Positions 24,001 through 27,854 of a DNA stretch of 64,000 nucleotides are shown here, one piece after another. The stretch's first letter is position 1. The number at the start of each line of letters is the position of its first letter. A program made the position numbers and the translations under genes. Below the pieces are notes generated by a model. That model saw only the letters and a list, made by a program, of their open reading frames with translations. It was not told the DNA's origin and did not search any database. This DNA is from Agarivorans albus (GTDB lineage: Bacteria > Pseudomonadota > Gammaproteobacteria > Enterobacterales > Celerinatantimonadaceae): contig NZ_AP023032.1 of the NCBI RefSeq assembly GCF_019670105.1, positions 2,660,972 through 2,724,971 on the forward strand. The letters run 5' to 3'.

Positions 24001-26532
24001 AGCCGACAATCTCAAAGACTGAGCCGAAGAAATGTTCTCTGGAGTATCATAAACTGTTGCATAAGGTCTCGTTTTATCGCTACCAATTAATCTTCCGTCA
24101 ACATAAAACTCGACTTTCTCAACGCCAATGTCATCAACAGCATCAGCACGAACTTGAACAGGCAAACCTGCAGTGGCCACATACCCTTCTGTCGGACTAG
24201 TAATTGCTACTGATGGAGCAAAATCCTGTTTAACTGGGACACTAACAACGGTACTTTGCACTTGCTCTTGGTGGTAGTCCGTTACCTTTGCCTGTAAGTC
24301 TAAATTTGTGTAGATCAGTTCAGGATCTATAAAGTAGTCAAATTGTACTTGCTCAGTAAGGCTCTTTTTCCCAATATGTTGATTGTTATCAACCAATACT
24401 TTCGATTCAAATTCAACACCATTTACTAACAACGCGACTTCTGTGCCAGCCAGTAGAGTATCGTCCTCAACCGTCAACAAAATTGGAATTGTTTGCCCAG
24501 CAGTAACAGAACTGCCAGCCGTTGGAGAACTAATAACAATACTAGGCCTGTCATTTTTTACCACTCGAATTAAACGAGAATTAGTTCTAAATACGGCGTT
24601 GTTACTGCCATAAACATTCATGTAGACGCTGATATTGCGTTCGTTAGTGGAGATAGTTGGCAATTGGTAATTTACCGACCAAGTTTCGAAGATCTCATCT
24701 TCATCATCGAGGTTTTTTCTTTGTTCTACAGATGGAAAGTTAGCCTCTCCAACGAGTTCACCATCAAGATAAAGCTCCGCTTTAGTAATGCCACTATTTT
24801 GTTTACTTAAATCAGGTAATGTACCTAAAAGGCTACTAATTGTTGCTTTAATTTGAGTGCTTTCTACCCACACGGTTCCATCAATAGGATTTTCAAATTC
24901 AAATTGTGGTGCAACAGCTTCTGGGGCATTGACCAATTCTATCGCAGAAACATTTGTACTAGATCTTTGACCTGCTGAATCAGTGGCAATAGCAGTGACA
25001 TCAATAGAACGGCCGGCAAAATTAGCATCTAGCGGGAAAGACATTTTATAAGGGGGCTCAAGTAGCTCCCCCATAACCACTCCATCGACCAAAAACTCGA
25101 CTTTTTGGATAGCGACATCATCACTCGCTATAGCACTTAACTCCAAGGTTGATGGGACCAACAGCTGTTTTGGCGAGATTATACTCACTTCAGGAAATGC
25201 GTCAGCTGAAGCAACATATAACAACCCTTTGGCGTTAGGTATAGCTTCTAAATAAAAAGTCACTATCGCAGGATAATCTTCAACAATAGGCGAGTTAGCT
25301 TGCAACGAATTAGCCGATTTTAGCTTAAGTAAGGCTTTATAAGCTTCAGGAATCTCTAGAGCAATCTTCCAGCTTTCTGGAATCGTAACTACTGAGCCAT
25401 CGGAGTAATGCCCCATTATATTGGGTAAAGTATACGGCTGGTTTAAAGAAGGAAGTACCCAAGGCTGTTTATTCTCTCCACCTTGGTACGAAAGACGCTC
25501 TAAGGTCTTATCGTAATCGACATCAACAGTAACTTGTTCTGGAGGTAAACCTGGGTAAGTAACCGTAATAGTCACTGGGTGGTCAGACGTTTCAGCTAAC
25601 GGATACACAACCCCAGCAGGCGTTACAGCTACTAACTCAGGTGAACTAGACTCGTATTTAATGGCTCTACCTAAACCAGCCATACTAATAGGGCCACGAA
25701 ACTCGAAGGTTACAATTGGATTTAATGCTACTGTTTGCAGAGGGTCGGTAATCTGAACCAAAGCCGATTCAAGTGATAGCGACAACACATCTTCTTGAAT
25801 GTTGTCACCCGTTGTAACCAGCTCAGACAAAGCAGTTTGATTACCAGAAGCATCAATGGCGACAACATCAACCAATACAACTACATCACTGGCAATAGCA
25901 GCGTTACTTAATGAGCCATTCACCGGTATTGTCAACGTGAACAAACTTTGGTCATTACTTATCGGAATAAGGGAAGTAGTTTCTTCAGTCTTAGCAAAAG
26001 AACGCTTTCTTGCCTCGTTAATTACACCACCAGCTTGGCGAATATCAGAAGCTCTTAAGCCTATTGCATTTACTTCAAGACGTGAAAGATCTGTATCATC
26101 GGAGGCATTAAAGGTAACTGTTAGGTATTGATCTTTATCAACTGAAATTGATGCTCCAACAACATCAATTTTGGGAGCATTAGATTCATTGCTAAACTGC
26201 TCGTTATGGACGGTCTCAGTTTCATCAAGTCTTACAATCTTTACGGATGGAGAGTATTTTTCAGCGCCACTCAAAGTAAAACTTATCTGGCAACGACCAC
26301 TTGAATCACTCCAAGCACTAACTTCATTACTAGAAAAAGCATGGCGTAGATTAACACTTCCTGCCTCTATGTAAGCAATAGAAGAACAATCACTAAACAC
26401 AGCACTATAACTACTTTGTTCATTACTATCAGAGAGGGAAGAAGTGGCTCTAATATCAATTTGTGCGCCACACATTCCTGACACAAAAACTAATAAAAAT
26501 AAAACACAACGCAAATGCCTGCGGTTATACAT
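1..26532 (-). CDS. Giant exported multidomain Ig-like / LVIVD / TIG protein (3' end outside window)
   Basis: The frame is open from an ATG at 26532 to base 1, exactly 8,844 codons with no stop in the lines I checked, and it leaves the window, so the C-terminus is unknown. A GGAG Shine-Dalgarno sits 7 nt upstream (26540-26543). The N-terminus is a Sec signal peptide: MYNRR, a hydrophobic core, then probable cleavage after CGA at residue 24. Roughly residues 440-3000 are about 20 tandem Ig-like domains. Each opens with a P-x-I/V-x-x-x-x-P strand and carries a D-D/N-x-G/A-V/I turn, as in bacterial Ig families such as Big_7. From about residue 3150 to 7500 come repeated blocks of LVIVD-type propeller (for example GVVVVDVTNPISPIVI near 12100), a Big_5-like domain (13960-13570) and IPT/TIG-like domains (SPTIGSVNGGTSVVLSGSGF near 13300). 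The last visible kilobases hold more Ig-like and propeller-like sequence. The visible part alone is close to 0.95 MDa. It is divergent from the chaperone/toxin-like gene train. Likely surface-displayed or secreted; adhesion or toxin delivery is inference. Confidence 0.9.
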   Translation of the reverse strand, partial: MYNRRHLRCVLFLLVFVSGMCGAQIDIRATSSLSDSNEQSSYSAVFSDCSSIAYIEAGSVNLRHAFSSNEVSAWSDSSGRCQISFTLSGAEKYSPSVKIVRLDETETVHNEQFSNESNAPKIDVVGASISVDKDQYLTVTFNASDDTDLSRLEVNAIGLRASDIRQAGGVINEARKRSFAKTEETTSLIPISNDQSLFTLTIPVNGSLSNAAIASDVVVLVDVVAIDASGNQTALSELVTTGDNIQEDVLSLSLESALVQITDPLQTVALNPIVTFEFRGPISMAGLGRAIKYESSSPELVAVTPAGVVYPLAETSDHPVTITVTYPGLPPEQVTVDVDYDKTLERLSYQGGENKQPWVLPSLNQPYTLPNIMGHYSDGSVVTIPESWKIALEIPEAYKALLKLKSANSLQANSPIVEDYPAIVTFYLEAIPNAKGLLYVASADAFPEVSIISPKQLLVPSTLELSAIASDDVAIQKVEFLVDGVVMGELLEPPYKMSFPLDANFAGRSIDVTAIATDSAGQRSSTNVSAIELVNAPEAVAPQFEFENPIDGTVWVESTQIKATISSLLGTLPDLSKQNSGITKAELYLDGELVGEANFPSVEQRKNLDDEDEIFETWSVNYQLPTISTNERNISVYMNVYGSNNAVFRTNSRLIRVVKNDRPSIVISSPTAGSSVTAGQTIPILLTVEDDTLLAGTEVALLVNGVEFESKVLVDNNQHIGKKSLTEQVQFDYFIDPELIYTNLDLQAKVTDYHQEQVQSTVVSVPVKQDFAPSVAITSPTEGYVATAGLPVQVRADAVDDIGVEKVEFYVDGRLIGSDKTRPYATVYDTPENISSAQSLRLSAVAYDTKGQTNNSAAVNITLGFDEEAPVINLASPQINTLKLGQNYAELIENSEFVIKVTGYDNVGVDRLELAGVYKEGNDFYLSGSLDTKIASDDFSPQDIPGALTAFSALKMARAPEFIGSSANDFDSYPISITAWDKAGNSSVVTAWLAVLEDQAPTIVEMVSDKELYRPTDLISLSVLAKDDRAVVGAELEYWQDNKRIAVRRFDQVSGLTPGPELLISDQLNMADFDLDNKAKPILVKAIAWDLLGQVSATTSLELSVLADETGPNIALISPKAGVALVNHQDHTLTLNVKDSAGLASITVSVNGEVNKYTIENSEPDYTLTQTLSVLDQQSVELRVEAVDNFGNQNVVDWVFDTLENEAPVISLRQPASGLSVTEGEALNIAALVSDDLGLAQVDFIVTQNGKESIFEQFYGEKLKEVVASGGYFTAFTRIPKLEQDTQISIRAIDVHEASSTLVLELRYNQDVVDPSISLIQPLSDLSLLPDQAFNVVGTAADDRYIAAIDAVLLDSDGVDTGVGWESLARKDRVEQVTVDNDNSFGSTVIAEHFYSDFTARVRLPINISEFGDGKHFKFAVQAFDQGGNQIVSRLIDLVIKDDEVAPTIRILTPLTSIVEGQELDFRAELQDNVAISSYKVTLVADKIVELMAADQLNQASITLSASSVYDLSALGVVPYEGMSVDLKIEVTDTSGNVEKVTHNVAIKPDLAPVVTLIEQLPSRNWQDGDLVRTRFSIDDDYLDEEIPSYFSSFWSNLSADNMIDPRLFSSEVELVDQDPNWAVTTSYPEQALSPATLELDDKRFVAFKDQKILVSPAQFRASSSLRLIVENATVSYKLSYSEASICQVEPSSFVVEADQLIDDNGKLIFTKWIPKNTPYVEIKPIIDGVEDSFYVRQIRIDFLGKSGPYVVGEQAHSASGSTQLQLVVKDNSSANGTALLLFNSAEKLTQLNQSVVRTWLIPFISSARRLSLFAFATDWRSHLREAVTPNAIISTNLNVDQQAPEVNIQAPSVESEVIDGEFLSVRLNASDNAGIKSLSLLDNKGLYSKVASWPQTKSFEFQYKVQDILPGSALNLTAIVEDHSGKLSSQEINLPIIENNAPLLKLKKLSSYKVDGKFQKNIIDPAVLEYAEFWLRTGEDFALEFDVSDDTELHHLGLYRVTRDGSLVEEYLEEFEFTCPAYPTRSVLNKHVEIAFLQTEPTEYVLRAIDGSQHVSERRFIVHPLANIAPEIRIVSPAADQYIVNGTVQISVGIVATDDRLLGKSQIQVFANGELLQTIESENGANASDAQINQAIEEMYDEYERKYSVSIAEQFAKKNSPNLTTKRFLLKVPATVYQRNDQIELTATVTDSDDALGKHSISVIAAVDEINPEIAVISPELGFAATEHSDFSFRWRAFDNVKVSSMSVEVGYGLWEEGLAYRKQDAFETVRRVSSIPSVDSDPSTTSSFDTPIYSQLLHVERLSEIVNRFDNVSDISTARFDYWVKVNAVDASGNTNSTEFSLPIKIDERPVVDIQRPIDGTNQVAGSFLDIQVNAYDDVGIDSVVAVVRRGSEVLLDFRNRKPPYNFGLNLPEFDHSNPENNILFIEIEALDTYGAKYGDLDKHIAKEQVAIQLVEDMPPTVVIASPTNNSIMTEGENLLIQVNAIDDVAVDRVSLTVAGLMSGDKTFISTAAPYDFYLNIPFGQAGRDLQLTAGVTELRTLSDPRTVHTANTTKVIVEKDTLAPELSINYPVVGGTVAEGKQLPFSFVVKDNVKVANVKVELLADGDLNGMFDSNSELVSSQVLLAAPWSGQLAVAKLSDYVAEQSTSLTSLPLLVKVTANDGAGNKTVVSRSVQLVKNQAPVVNDISFLNSLGHVIAIDGATVTEGRDLVVSVTASDLESGINRVSLYQAVDFDTLANANFQKIGSDGLAPYQFDIAVPQGMAGRKIAFRAIAEDLDGNSSEPSLAAQLNIQVDQPPTATIIQPSNDLASVIQGQVMSVVAEVGDDLGVEGIDRVDFYINGSLVDSVFESISTRSGGIGQFGQYQLEILPPEGAQGFALQAVAYDRLNQPGRSQVVHVGILEDTVKPLLEVLNPVDNDILTQAETLTIAVAVTDIGVAENRSVLATLIREHQTADGRWVELASKNTQLYRIDHGVRPDIELSEPNSHRYIYWTQLADGKVLARQRNRNERVRIVAKVVTPNHETVAETTHEVGLGLTNQTYFMPSPGTEDAAKSVYYNAIQQFSSNERRGAVVGSWSTVDPLVVEQGISFVANELANDPCGACSGLFLTEFVAEDNELGERFVYSQLLNGASEYFEGIISEIHTDANFVLASKHGIAISKKSQPGSSFTSSLQEEIDLNPETGAKYYGGQDGELLVFSIRNGDGQFGLPYLLEGRYTLPYSQVFGLDRKDGLAFVANGYGGVQVIDLKQLSAPRRVGFIKPDGFARDVKISGDYAFIAASHQGVVIADVADPAMPIVASIDTLGVANRIEVVGDRVFVAEMAGDGQVSQFSVINVRDPHNPKFVQSVSIKAERQDFRASGSYDIAVVGNQAYLTTQYLNQEDKPSQTVLQVFDLDSLNQAGVDASIPALLNHKAAELGYVARDLTLAGGAIQVASGKQGIARVELAELTVVGTLPGRNEQHVSTAIPSFIIDFSAPLGLDQNVVDFVQVFEGSVLIDSQGNYQLGEDISEQFSVSFVDRAVDSHTALQVTPHQELQAGVTYTVVVKSGLSPLTGYALANDYVWEFNTSVAGDLPFPIVKSIKPSSGTVKGGEDVIIEVTHLGKEPRVTFGHQTAQISSIDSTDGVSRLHIVTPPNYAGPAAVNVSNSAGLSASIIGGFTYLDVLQINAVTPGVVNVKQVGAGERVTLTGYGFNESLGLKVYQHGSSELLYQSLVNNDSLILHSGERLEWVVPNIDLPTRSYVDLVLVDSITNQVAHKSKALFFGGLSVNRTLQTRERASISQILKDIDRAAKGLPPLIAPDVTKLPPGRIIGLESDSELGLVYVLGVPIPFVDGPHHNNLVNTNEFNQLVSPAWLSLVHYDLDELENAAPMHGLGYYDLPKDVWPRTMVLSDTQLYVSANGFDIPLINTPYKSRNWILVYDRETRLPEELGQGSKNRDILFALPIPSANAPTKMQVVDKLLIGQVDNSEITLFSLADPVRPSLLQRITTASIGGVVRPLNIQDFAIVGEKLLVNSSFGGKSYLVDYDLSRPSAPQVAVRLLDGENSLKVSSQGDNNRLAVAGSGVGIVGLQSNNSLNHLGHYQDNGFPLKTHLDGMSSTYTSVSQLRSNGKTLRSYEFDLLDTSRVDNVSVLDALHLASDLNTCRVEGNYSGVNDLPNAVEHLTNDGVALAAYVEETQTGEGSCNLGYISRLQFTDTYVSDIVKHSPEQNATHVAVDSTIVIDFNHGLSIPANQDAGAYLARYLHLSKDDGSTNGLELTFDAQLDPLLSTRLLIKPIEDFDADSTYKVVIESELGSRRSAGLVNYELRFATANVYGDAPRIVEVEQAVIATAGGQFVLKAMFANDPIVRIGEEIAGVELLNTDGLVSSYTITAPPHAAGVASLEVEVADGRKDKWLGAVRYVEPLNLNTISPTIGSVNGGTSVVLSGSGFVSAGDTRVWIGGVEVDNLKVLSPELIELVTPPGQLGSSDVVIVNTDQQTVTLAAAFEYQQANNMRIETGKDGQQAARIYQMVMDPSNTYVIAAAGRDGVLITNIDASTYISDVDDIANPDELLQRIDKNQDLLDDRVVGRIALPTGYRALGVTASFSRNSKRIYVSAAKFSSSQPSSARLFVIGVNNDNLSDSVIIRSLPLNAAFARGIKLQDKALMLALAERGVGQIDVSLDTKAYLVDTISLPHKLPALDVATVKADQRGTVYSVVAGNYDFDQQRLMSPEFSELGGFYLLENNSLQGTKVLSSLDIPASRVFIQNSHAYLAAGDSGMVVIDISDLANPQVVSRVSNVGHVYDISMSGDFVYAVTEDSGVVVVDVTNPISPIVINSFANSGDARTLVTTPYSVISAGNGWIEAAPDVVLKLNSIDPSSGVVELSSVAEANIRLRFNKAIDLTDNNQQYFRLVDSQDKPVPFDIDIVNNDALIQLTSPEQLNTGDVITLSVLKGLTAAKPIIVGGVTSSITLYELKQSISRQLLISQSTVDPIELYAVVPNHISAGTPVALTISVKGIPLSTDGLGVYIGGKALTITDVQRSDANSLVSIIHATSDGFEQAGIYDLFVSLEKDGITRKANQAGALVVDQVLSLDYMTPAWGPLSGGTRVTLKGSGFEPGTSVSESIVVSIGGATARDVEVLSSDTLMLTTPRGVSGKSELIVKDRYGNQAVLNAEQGFGYGLALLGETFSDKVKPVDLLIDHATGMAITASGYYTSHKSMTEIEGHLLSSSWLANSFDIQNANQPELAGGAFSIGNGAIQQRHLDRAITSTQLQTKAFNINDASYDLSRLSEAELRTLERNKGHKLPLSADSISVQASRVAGQDLVFTANGAAGVNWLNLNDQNSLQSQGNLYANESKLVSGLFQSGNALFSATYNEFIPEIAPEPCNYLSGQVNAGAVLAANFTAINDPVDVSPGINLRKAGSLYYQKDWLYGQSSGASAVWKPCGIQALDTAKERGNGQADEINAVNLFDPYLSRDWLFDNTVFDLEFYGDYVFVALGNLGIEIFHQERPEQRLRLPLDISLQAQGSNAVGLTRLANLLAVATTTGLVVVDITEPMSPTIVSAGNNEPVLNVDYYNGRLITASGDGGLKSFDLHQVFVAESTLEPATILASNQTITLRFSEAVTLASVIAGVELSETETSLPIAVTIEPLDLQGDASFAFNIQFSRKPLTQYQLVVNNVRSLRGSGQWLAYSVDFSTAAEDELTPVIHSVDNGAYRQYSQSTISINGQDFSASDKLRVFVDMYEVPYVWLSENRLDIPENALSMLPLSIGQHHVKVVNGSQSAQYLGAIVTAEPSEDLQYDISPQAIDLVGGDLIKVTASADAILPGTRIVLEGPDGKLYHTEYTVEGGLITDLEDDVVSLSVFQFRSPGVLNGGVYKVYLSLNDELSFIGTLAYVERSSDLFDLPNVPPHQISSLQEHNNLLFVGISAGAKPSQSNSTLMEHGLEIYDITLPSRPLRLSQLRTEQAVNSLVVVDNLVFLASDSDGLQVVDVTEPTNPLLIESYPVPGFTATGVDYNRNSQVVALSVADPFGKGFVRFFDLNHPRLDPPLGLSNLVFAEGELQGQPVDVKWHKGLLHILLKRDGQLFLVVFTDLERGLFKSQGLEGLSLNNLNASFSLQYGQLIVATDSLVGVYAVNSNNLWEANAWYPSDSKGGAIAVNDGQTLVGNQPGVGELPNPNFVISEVSPKEGATLGSQESIDIYFNQLINTDSSNIDQAVSISLDGNILGKDQYQIVAANRVSGGLVQISDIDTADKSSGVVEIKLNNQLLNLYGSTLSYPVSLQYQLVPLKPVLERVVRIKDGKEFGHYIHGEAGEQLRLEGNYFGEDSNVISVVIGDVVVSNDAISFVDQTSLELELPNLFLGSSTVALPVSIIRNGVADTLNGAVVVMPKIDIQDLNPLQGRPQGGNYVDLYGSGFGSSTQVWFSGVPAANITVANSHRMSVQVPAGDFGYSDVTAANIQFPDDVAQASQPYFYTGISTGSVDLSSDKPSPVSGIVMANQVLYAITGGEYDVYDFSGRLSKKLRTNVARLVVADVSDPVKPVIVEKSFSDLVKPYVFDVDGGLGSKGFETIALSKNDLFIAGGREMYHFDVTLATDPILLNRYELSGNVRDILTDEKLIYVSHSGGVEVFRRENNRTLWSIALIDRTVLSGTPYQLAKYDNSLWIAMTDSRKVIELELASGQYQLVSQFNTTDLSETRFRPEDIVVHGNLILVSSGKGASVVAFDRNRVEGTTAVDSVNLAYLVRNGTVNAGQISLQGQTLYVAAGQGDIQLYDISPWLSGQYSEALPLRHYFSVLGDTTAISVQHRAVYAGSAFPYLNGEPAENPIAEPTQVNHLGGRLSTIENDLLQITQHVPAAEMVWPNTAPIDLQFNRILDRDLLSQFSDSLVELYVDGSKVAGDISHEVFADGSRLRFTPHQELLADKRYQVVVSGAIRDIHGQQLVNDYRFRFVAASGKQPELLDVRPAFGSWRGGDVITVVGENFNDLSRIKIAGELIDPANVTWVNSSELQVLVPGLNKSPNDNISVGITILNESFTSSLNGAFTYIADPVIDALGIWENGGVNVNQHRLIYGDNNWLAIVGRGFSSDTVLKVNGQLAEQVQLFDPNTLLFLQPDYTLGELNLELSNQGFDLDGVSNTDFNVVLQGESRLAEVNGFERHQHLLLSYQHREWKLWSTLESDTPQLLAKGSVNDSIKHVAIANGYIAIAYGDSSPQVDVLELSNPYSPKLVSHYANNENQVFDQIGLWRDVWFGFGNSGAVVSPIYGDVVNQIFWDAAIDARANQNGIYLLYSGQLDFRAIEAINETESFNHSVIAPTQLVMDQQRLLIRSNSELELVEVNGSVSSLGKVLMSQQQVRLSGELLIAKSASPERVVVYDLDNQLSGLTLTKIVEIDNVINTKQWGIQGNVLEWVGDGQYWSLALPLNNLWGVRPYQLSHANQLVSGLIAGEGDDWLSVLIDIASQGSNLLIDGGTVLVGKELRFQAFGEQYTLGDVYNVGLFNQPYQSVNGALVNVDLPWKLVTKPAFTHSEPRITHVVPSGSITGRNTLYTLYGERLNEVVELNIANYSLSDAQFSVNQSATEISFSLAISQPGIYSVTASFANGENQVTLPAAVLTSQAIELTSVTSNNSTGRPDVLSDSGDDQIVLSGLGLEGKLEVFLLPVGSGWDIGDLQPVEYQLDNDTLVISSSPAAQSGTQYQVVVKRSSTNEVVYAEESMWLTVIDDTSPQLVGSDSLGYNQPLTLLFNEATSASGFSVIKHFKDYSERESIDISDRFELIPLNPSVIQLRIKSGTVEHNAEYSINVFGLKDLAGNSVEGGDYSDRFIAKDTLAPRDLRIQRVSDGRLVDLDMLLTRGREEFFEVSAIDNYGDTIAYTYRLSTAFGAPSSSWMSAAEQISAEIKEEFEYLELRLSARDSAGNPSQQSFRASLRDPLIELQSFHTNPEEPEESVRSELYFDLFGDIDMVNDTTMSVDKIRDGAPVNVYGSYSAATGLVKGSFLNPKIKDLLPDSSPVTPVELRARLNVIYGFGASKVFDQAYTLYLDRTAPTIEIVSPGDGEFIALDERTDVIIKSFDKYGIEKVEVRQNSGAWQQLTDPTKYSVVPNSEDLDKGILLDARAYDPNGNVSDIASVKLYPYDAEAGAPKVAFLSPENGSTFRESEPVTFEIVLRNVLDAEIFFDIGGVESDTAITQVSRLETDGERQFVTLKMPDIDENVVVLVRIQKANLKGFTFLNVANDDGIDEDMPVDLMPLQHVLTGTQIKVEAKQPVDMVDYSPLSAVEVQDPIDSQLVQTLEVGYPQYVDVSNIGEYVGVSSVLRDRSGHEKRYSQTVEKIPYFEAGEWAVKATVESTAESVIDMVVLAGLDGDNELLVGYANRSGGYRISNGSNTVIESDVGILESIKVGVHGVYVVSRIDAQRSVSRYPIERTGIVSQPSLTASVDGDLLDVAEDLLWFKQGKAIVAYIDAGDALVGVAAHTVSGESILSAKADGRSLLVLSTTGLRRLVVNTALIPAVALEHSIALANEASNFVVNQGAITTWHNNQLNNYQLLPDGHLITTDSLVVAGEIEDVVLDGEIRWIKLNDGQSRWLAVNKQEPVGYLAKSAERLTVVPQKMYMLGKVGELPTVFARQIHVANAELNSAISITEQAHTVELQLELAQKPFGQVSAAVFSGQRFVADAVVNLQSQGAYRWRIPRNALNGNSVTLITQSHLGLTEQVVDLVSERYSDVESQSPPELQSLAQGATVPVVTSLSIPSRASTADGVLGSYPISLAPINESQFVGWAEIASQDDAGFKLTVDGQNQLESQHPIVENQPDGLSVNILSPIAASSFASGSMVPVKYQTSGDELDSFRFAEIRLYD
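4000..17000 (-). repeat. Repeating propeller / Big_5 / TIG super-modules inside the giant protein
   Basis: The translation alternates between two kinds of sequence. The first is propeller-like, with LVIVD-type strands such as GVVIADVADPAMPIVA (near 16640) and GLVVVDITEPMSPTIV (near 9920). The second is an Ig-like pair or triplet: a Big_5-like domain with strands such as AVDSTIVIDFNHGLSI, followed by IPT/TIG-like domains with GG-x-x-V/I-x-L/V-x-G-x-G-F. By eye the cycle occurs about five to six times (starting near 16950, 15100, 13050, 11030, 8900 and 7080, with a looser one near 5100). Exact borders and blade counts need a profile search. Confidence 0.65.
17400..25250 (-). repeat. Tandem Ig-like domain array inside the giant protein
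   Basis: Translation of this segment shows about 20 units of roughly 85-130 residues. Most begin with a segment such as APSVAITSPTEGYVATAG, PPTVVIASPTNNSIMTEG or RPVVDIQRPIDGTNQVAG. They continue with a D-D-V/I-G/A-V turn, a V-x-F/L-Y/L-V-D-G strand and end with a D-x-x-G-N/Q turn. The copies are clearly diverged in protein and DNA sequence, so this is an old domain expansion and not a recent tandem duplication. Such arrays usually act as extended stalks on exported proteins. Confidence 0.8.
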
Positions 26533-27020
26533 CCATGTTCTCCAAAAGCGATCATTCGCAAATAAATTTAGTGGTACTAACGATGAAAACTACTTAGAGA
26601 AGGCAAAAAGTAAATGATAGTTCCCCTGCATCCATACAAAGAAATATCTACCATTTCATCTCATACTGTTAATAACCAGCGGATATTAACTTACTCAACC
26701 AACCTACTCAATATCAATATGAACATTTTAATCAATAAAATCATAATATCTAATATCACGCCACAAATGATTAACATATAGCCAATACCACAAGCTATCC
26801 ATCAAAAATTTATCAACAAAACCAAATCATTATGCTTACATCTAAATTTCTTTGTACATCAATAAAAAGAACTTGAGCGGCATAACGCCTTAAAAAACTA
26901 AATTCCGACCATATTTAGACATTAATTAATAATATTGTTTGTAAATTAAGAGAAAGGGGATGATAATTGCCAGCTTGTATTATTTAGTCTTTTTGTACAT
27001 AAGGATGTAACAAGTTTGCC
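26533..27020. other. AT-rich divergent intergenic region between giant gene and chaperone/toxin gene train
   Basis: This 488-bp spacer holds the 5' regions of both divergent transcripts and no open reading frame I can support. It is visibly richer in A and T than the flanking genes, with many short A and T runs. I see no confident sigma-70 promoter pair, no clear operator palindrome and no terminator. It must contain the promoters for the giant gene (minus) and the 27021 gene (plus), and is the natural place for shared control. An AAGGA sequence at 27001-27005 lies 15 nt before the plus-strand ATG, which is far for a Shine-Dalgarno. Confidence 0.6.
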
Positions 27021-27851
27021 ATGCAAGGAAATAAAGTAGCAGGTCTAGCACTGATATTGTTAACGTCAGCGTTTCTTAATGGGTGCGAAGATAGCAATGT
27101 ATTAGCCAAAGTTGGTGATAAAGAAATAACTAAAAGTGATTTCGAAGCCTACCTTACGTACAAAAGAATTCCGCAAAATGATATAGCAATACAAGAAAAA
27201 GTATTAGATGACTTAGTTTATAAAGAATCTTTAGCTCAAGAGATTGCCAAAGAAAACACTATTAACGAACAAGCTATCCTTGCAGAAATAGCTGACTTAA
27301 AGCGCCAACTCTATATAAATCGCTACTTCGATAAATTCTTAGCTGAACGCGTTAGCGATGATATGATTCGAGCATATTACGCAAACAACATTACACTTTA
27401 CGAAACTAAACAAGCACGTGTTGCACACATTCTAATCAGAACAAACAACAGGATGAGTGAACAAGAACGGCAAGCCAAACTCACCTTGGCTCGTCAAATT
27501 CATAGCCAATTAACATCCGGTGAAAACTTCCAAGCAATTGCTAAATCTATATCCGAAGATACTGTCTCAGCCAATAAAGGCGGCGATCTTGGCTGGCTAT
27601 CTGAAGGAGCAGTGAGTCCAGAGTTCTCTTCAAGAGCATTTAAGTTAAAACAAGGTGAAATTACCGAACCTTTTAGCACCGTTTTTGGTTTTCATATCGT
27701 CACTCTACTAGAAGAACCACAAACTGCGCGTAAACCTTTAGAAGCAGTAGAAGGCTCAATTCGTTATCAGCTGCGCAGTGAAGCAAAATCTGCAGAGATT
27801 GAGCGACTTAAGCAAGATGTAAAGGTAACTAGACAAGCGATAAAAGAGTAA
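27021..27851 (+). CDS. Parvulin-type peptidyl-prolyl isomerase lipoprotein (PpiC/SurA/EpsD-like)
   Basis: This 276-aa protein begins with a lipoprotein signal peptide ending FLNGC, putting the lipidated cysteine at residue 22. A SurA-N-like helical region follows (about residues 30-125; VGDKEITKSDFEAYL). Then comes a complete parvulin rotamase domain (about 135-235) with the hallmark strand RVAHILI, the KGGDLGWLSEG loop and FGFHIVTLLEE at the end. It should fold or isomerise exported substrates in the periplasm, anchored to a membrane. It is first in the plus-strand train and divergent from the giant gene; only 3 nt separate it from the next gene. Proximity to giant exported Ig-rich proteins suggests they are its clients (inference). 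PpiC-type and EpsD-like lipoproteins are the closest families I can name. Confidence 0.88.
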   Translation: MQGNKVAGLALILLTSAFLNGCEDSNVLAKVGDKEITKSDFEAYLTYKRIPQNDIAIQEKVLDDLVYKESLAQEIAKENTINEQAILAEIADLKRQLYINRYFDKFLAERVSDDMIRAYYANNITLYETKQARVAHILIRTNNRMSEQERQAKLTLARQIHSQLTSGENFQAIAKSISEDTVSANKGGDLGWLSEGAVSPEFSSRAFKLKQGEITEPFSTVFGFHIVTLLEEPQTARKPLEAVEGSIRYQLRSEAKSAEIERLKQDVKVTRQAIKE

Positions 27852-27854
27852 AAA

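Noticed and set aside
4000-25250. Repetitive region considered as a CRISPR array or recent DNA tandem repeats
   Set aside because: The repetition is only at protein-domain level; DNA copies are diverged and there are no uniform short repeats and spacers.
26525-26536. ATG at 26536 giving a three-codon peptide overlapping the giant start
   Set aside because: ATG-GAT-GTA-TAA is too short to be supported as a leader peptide; the spacing from GGAG favours the ATG at 26532.
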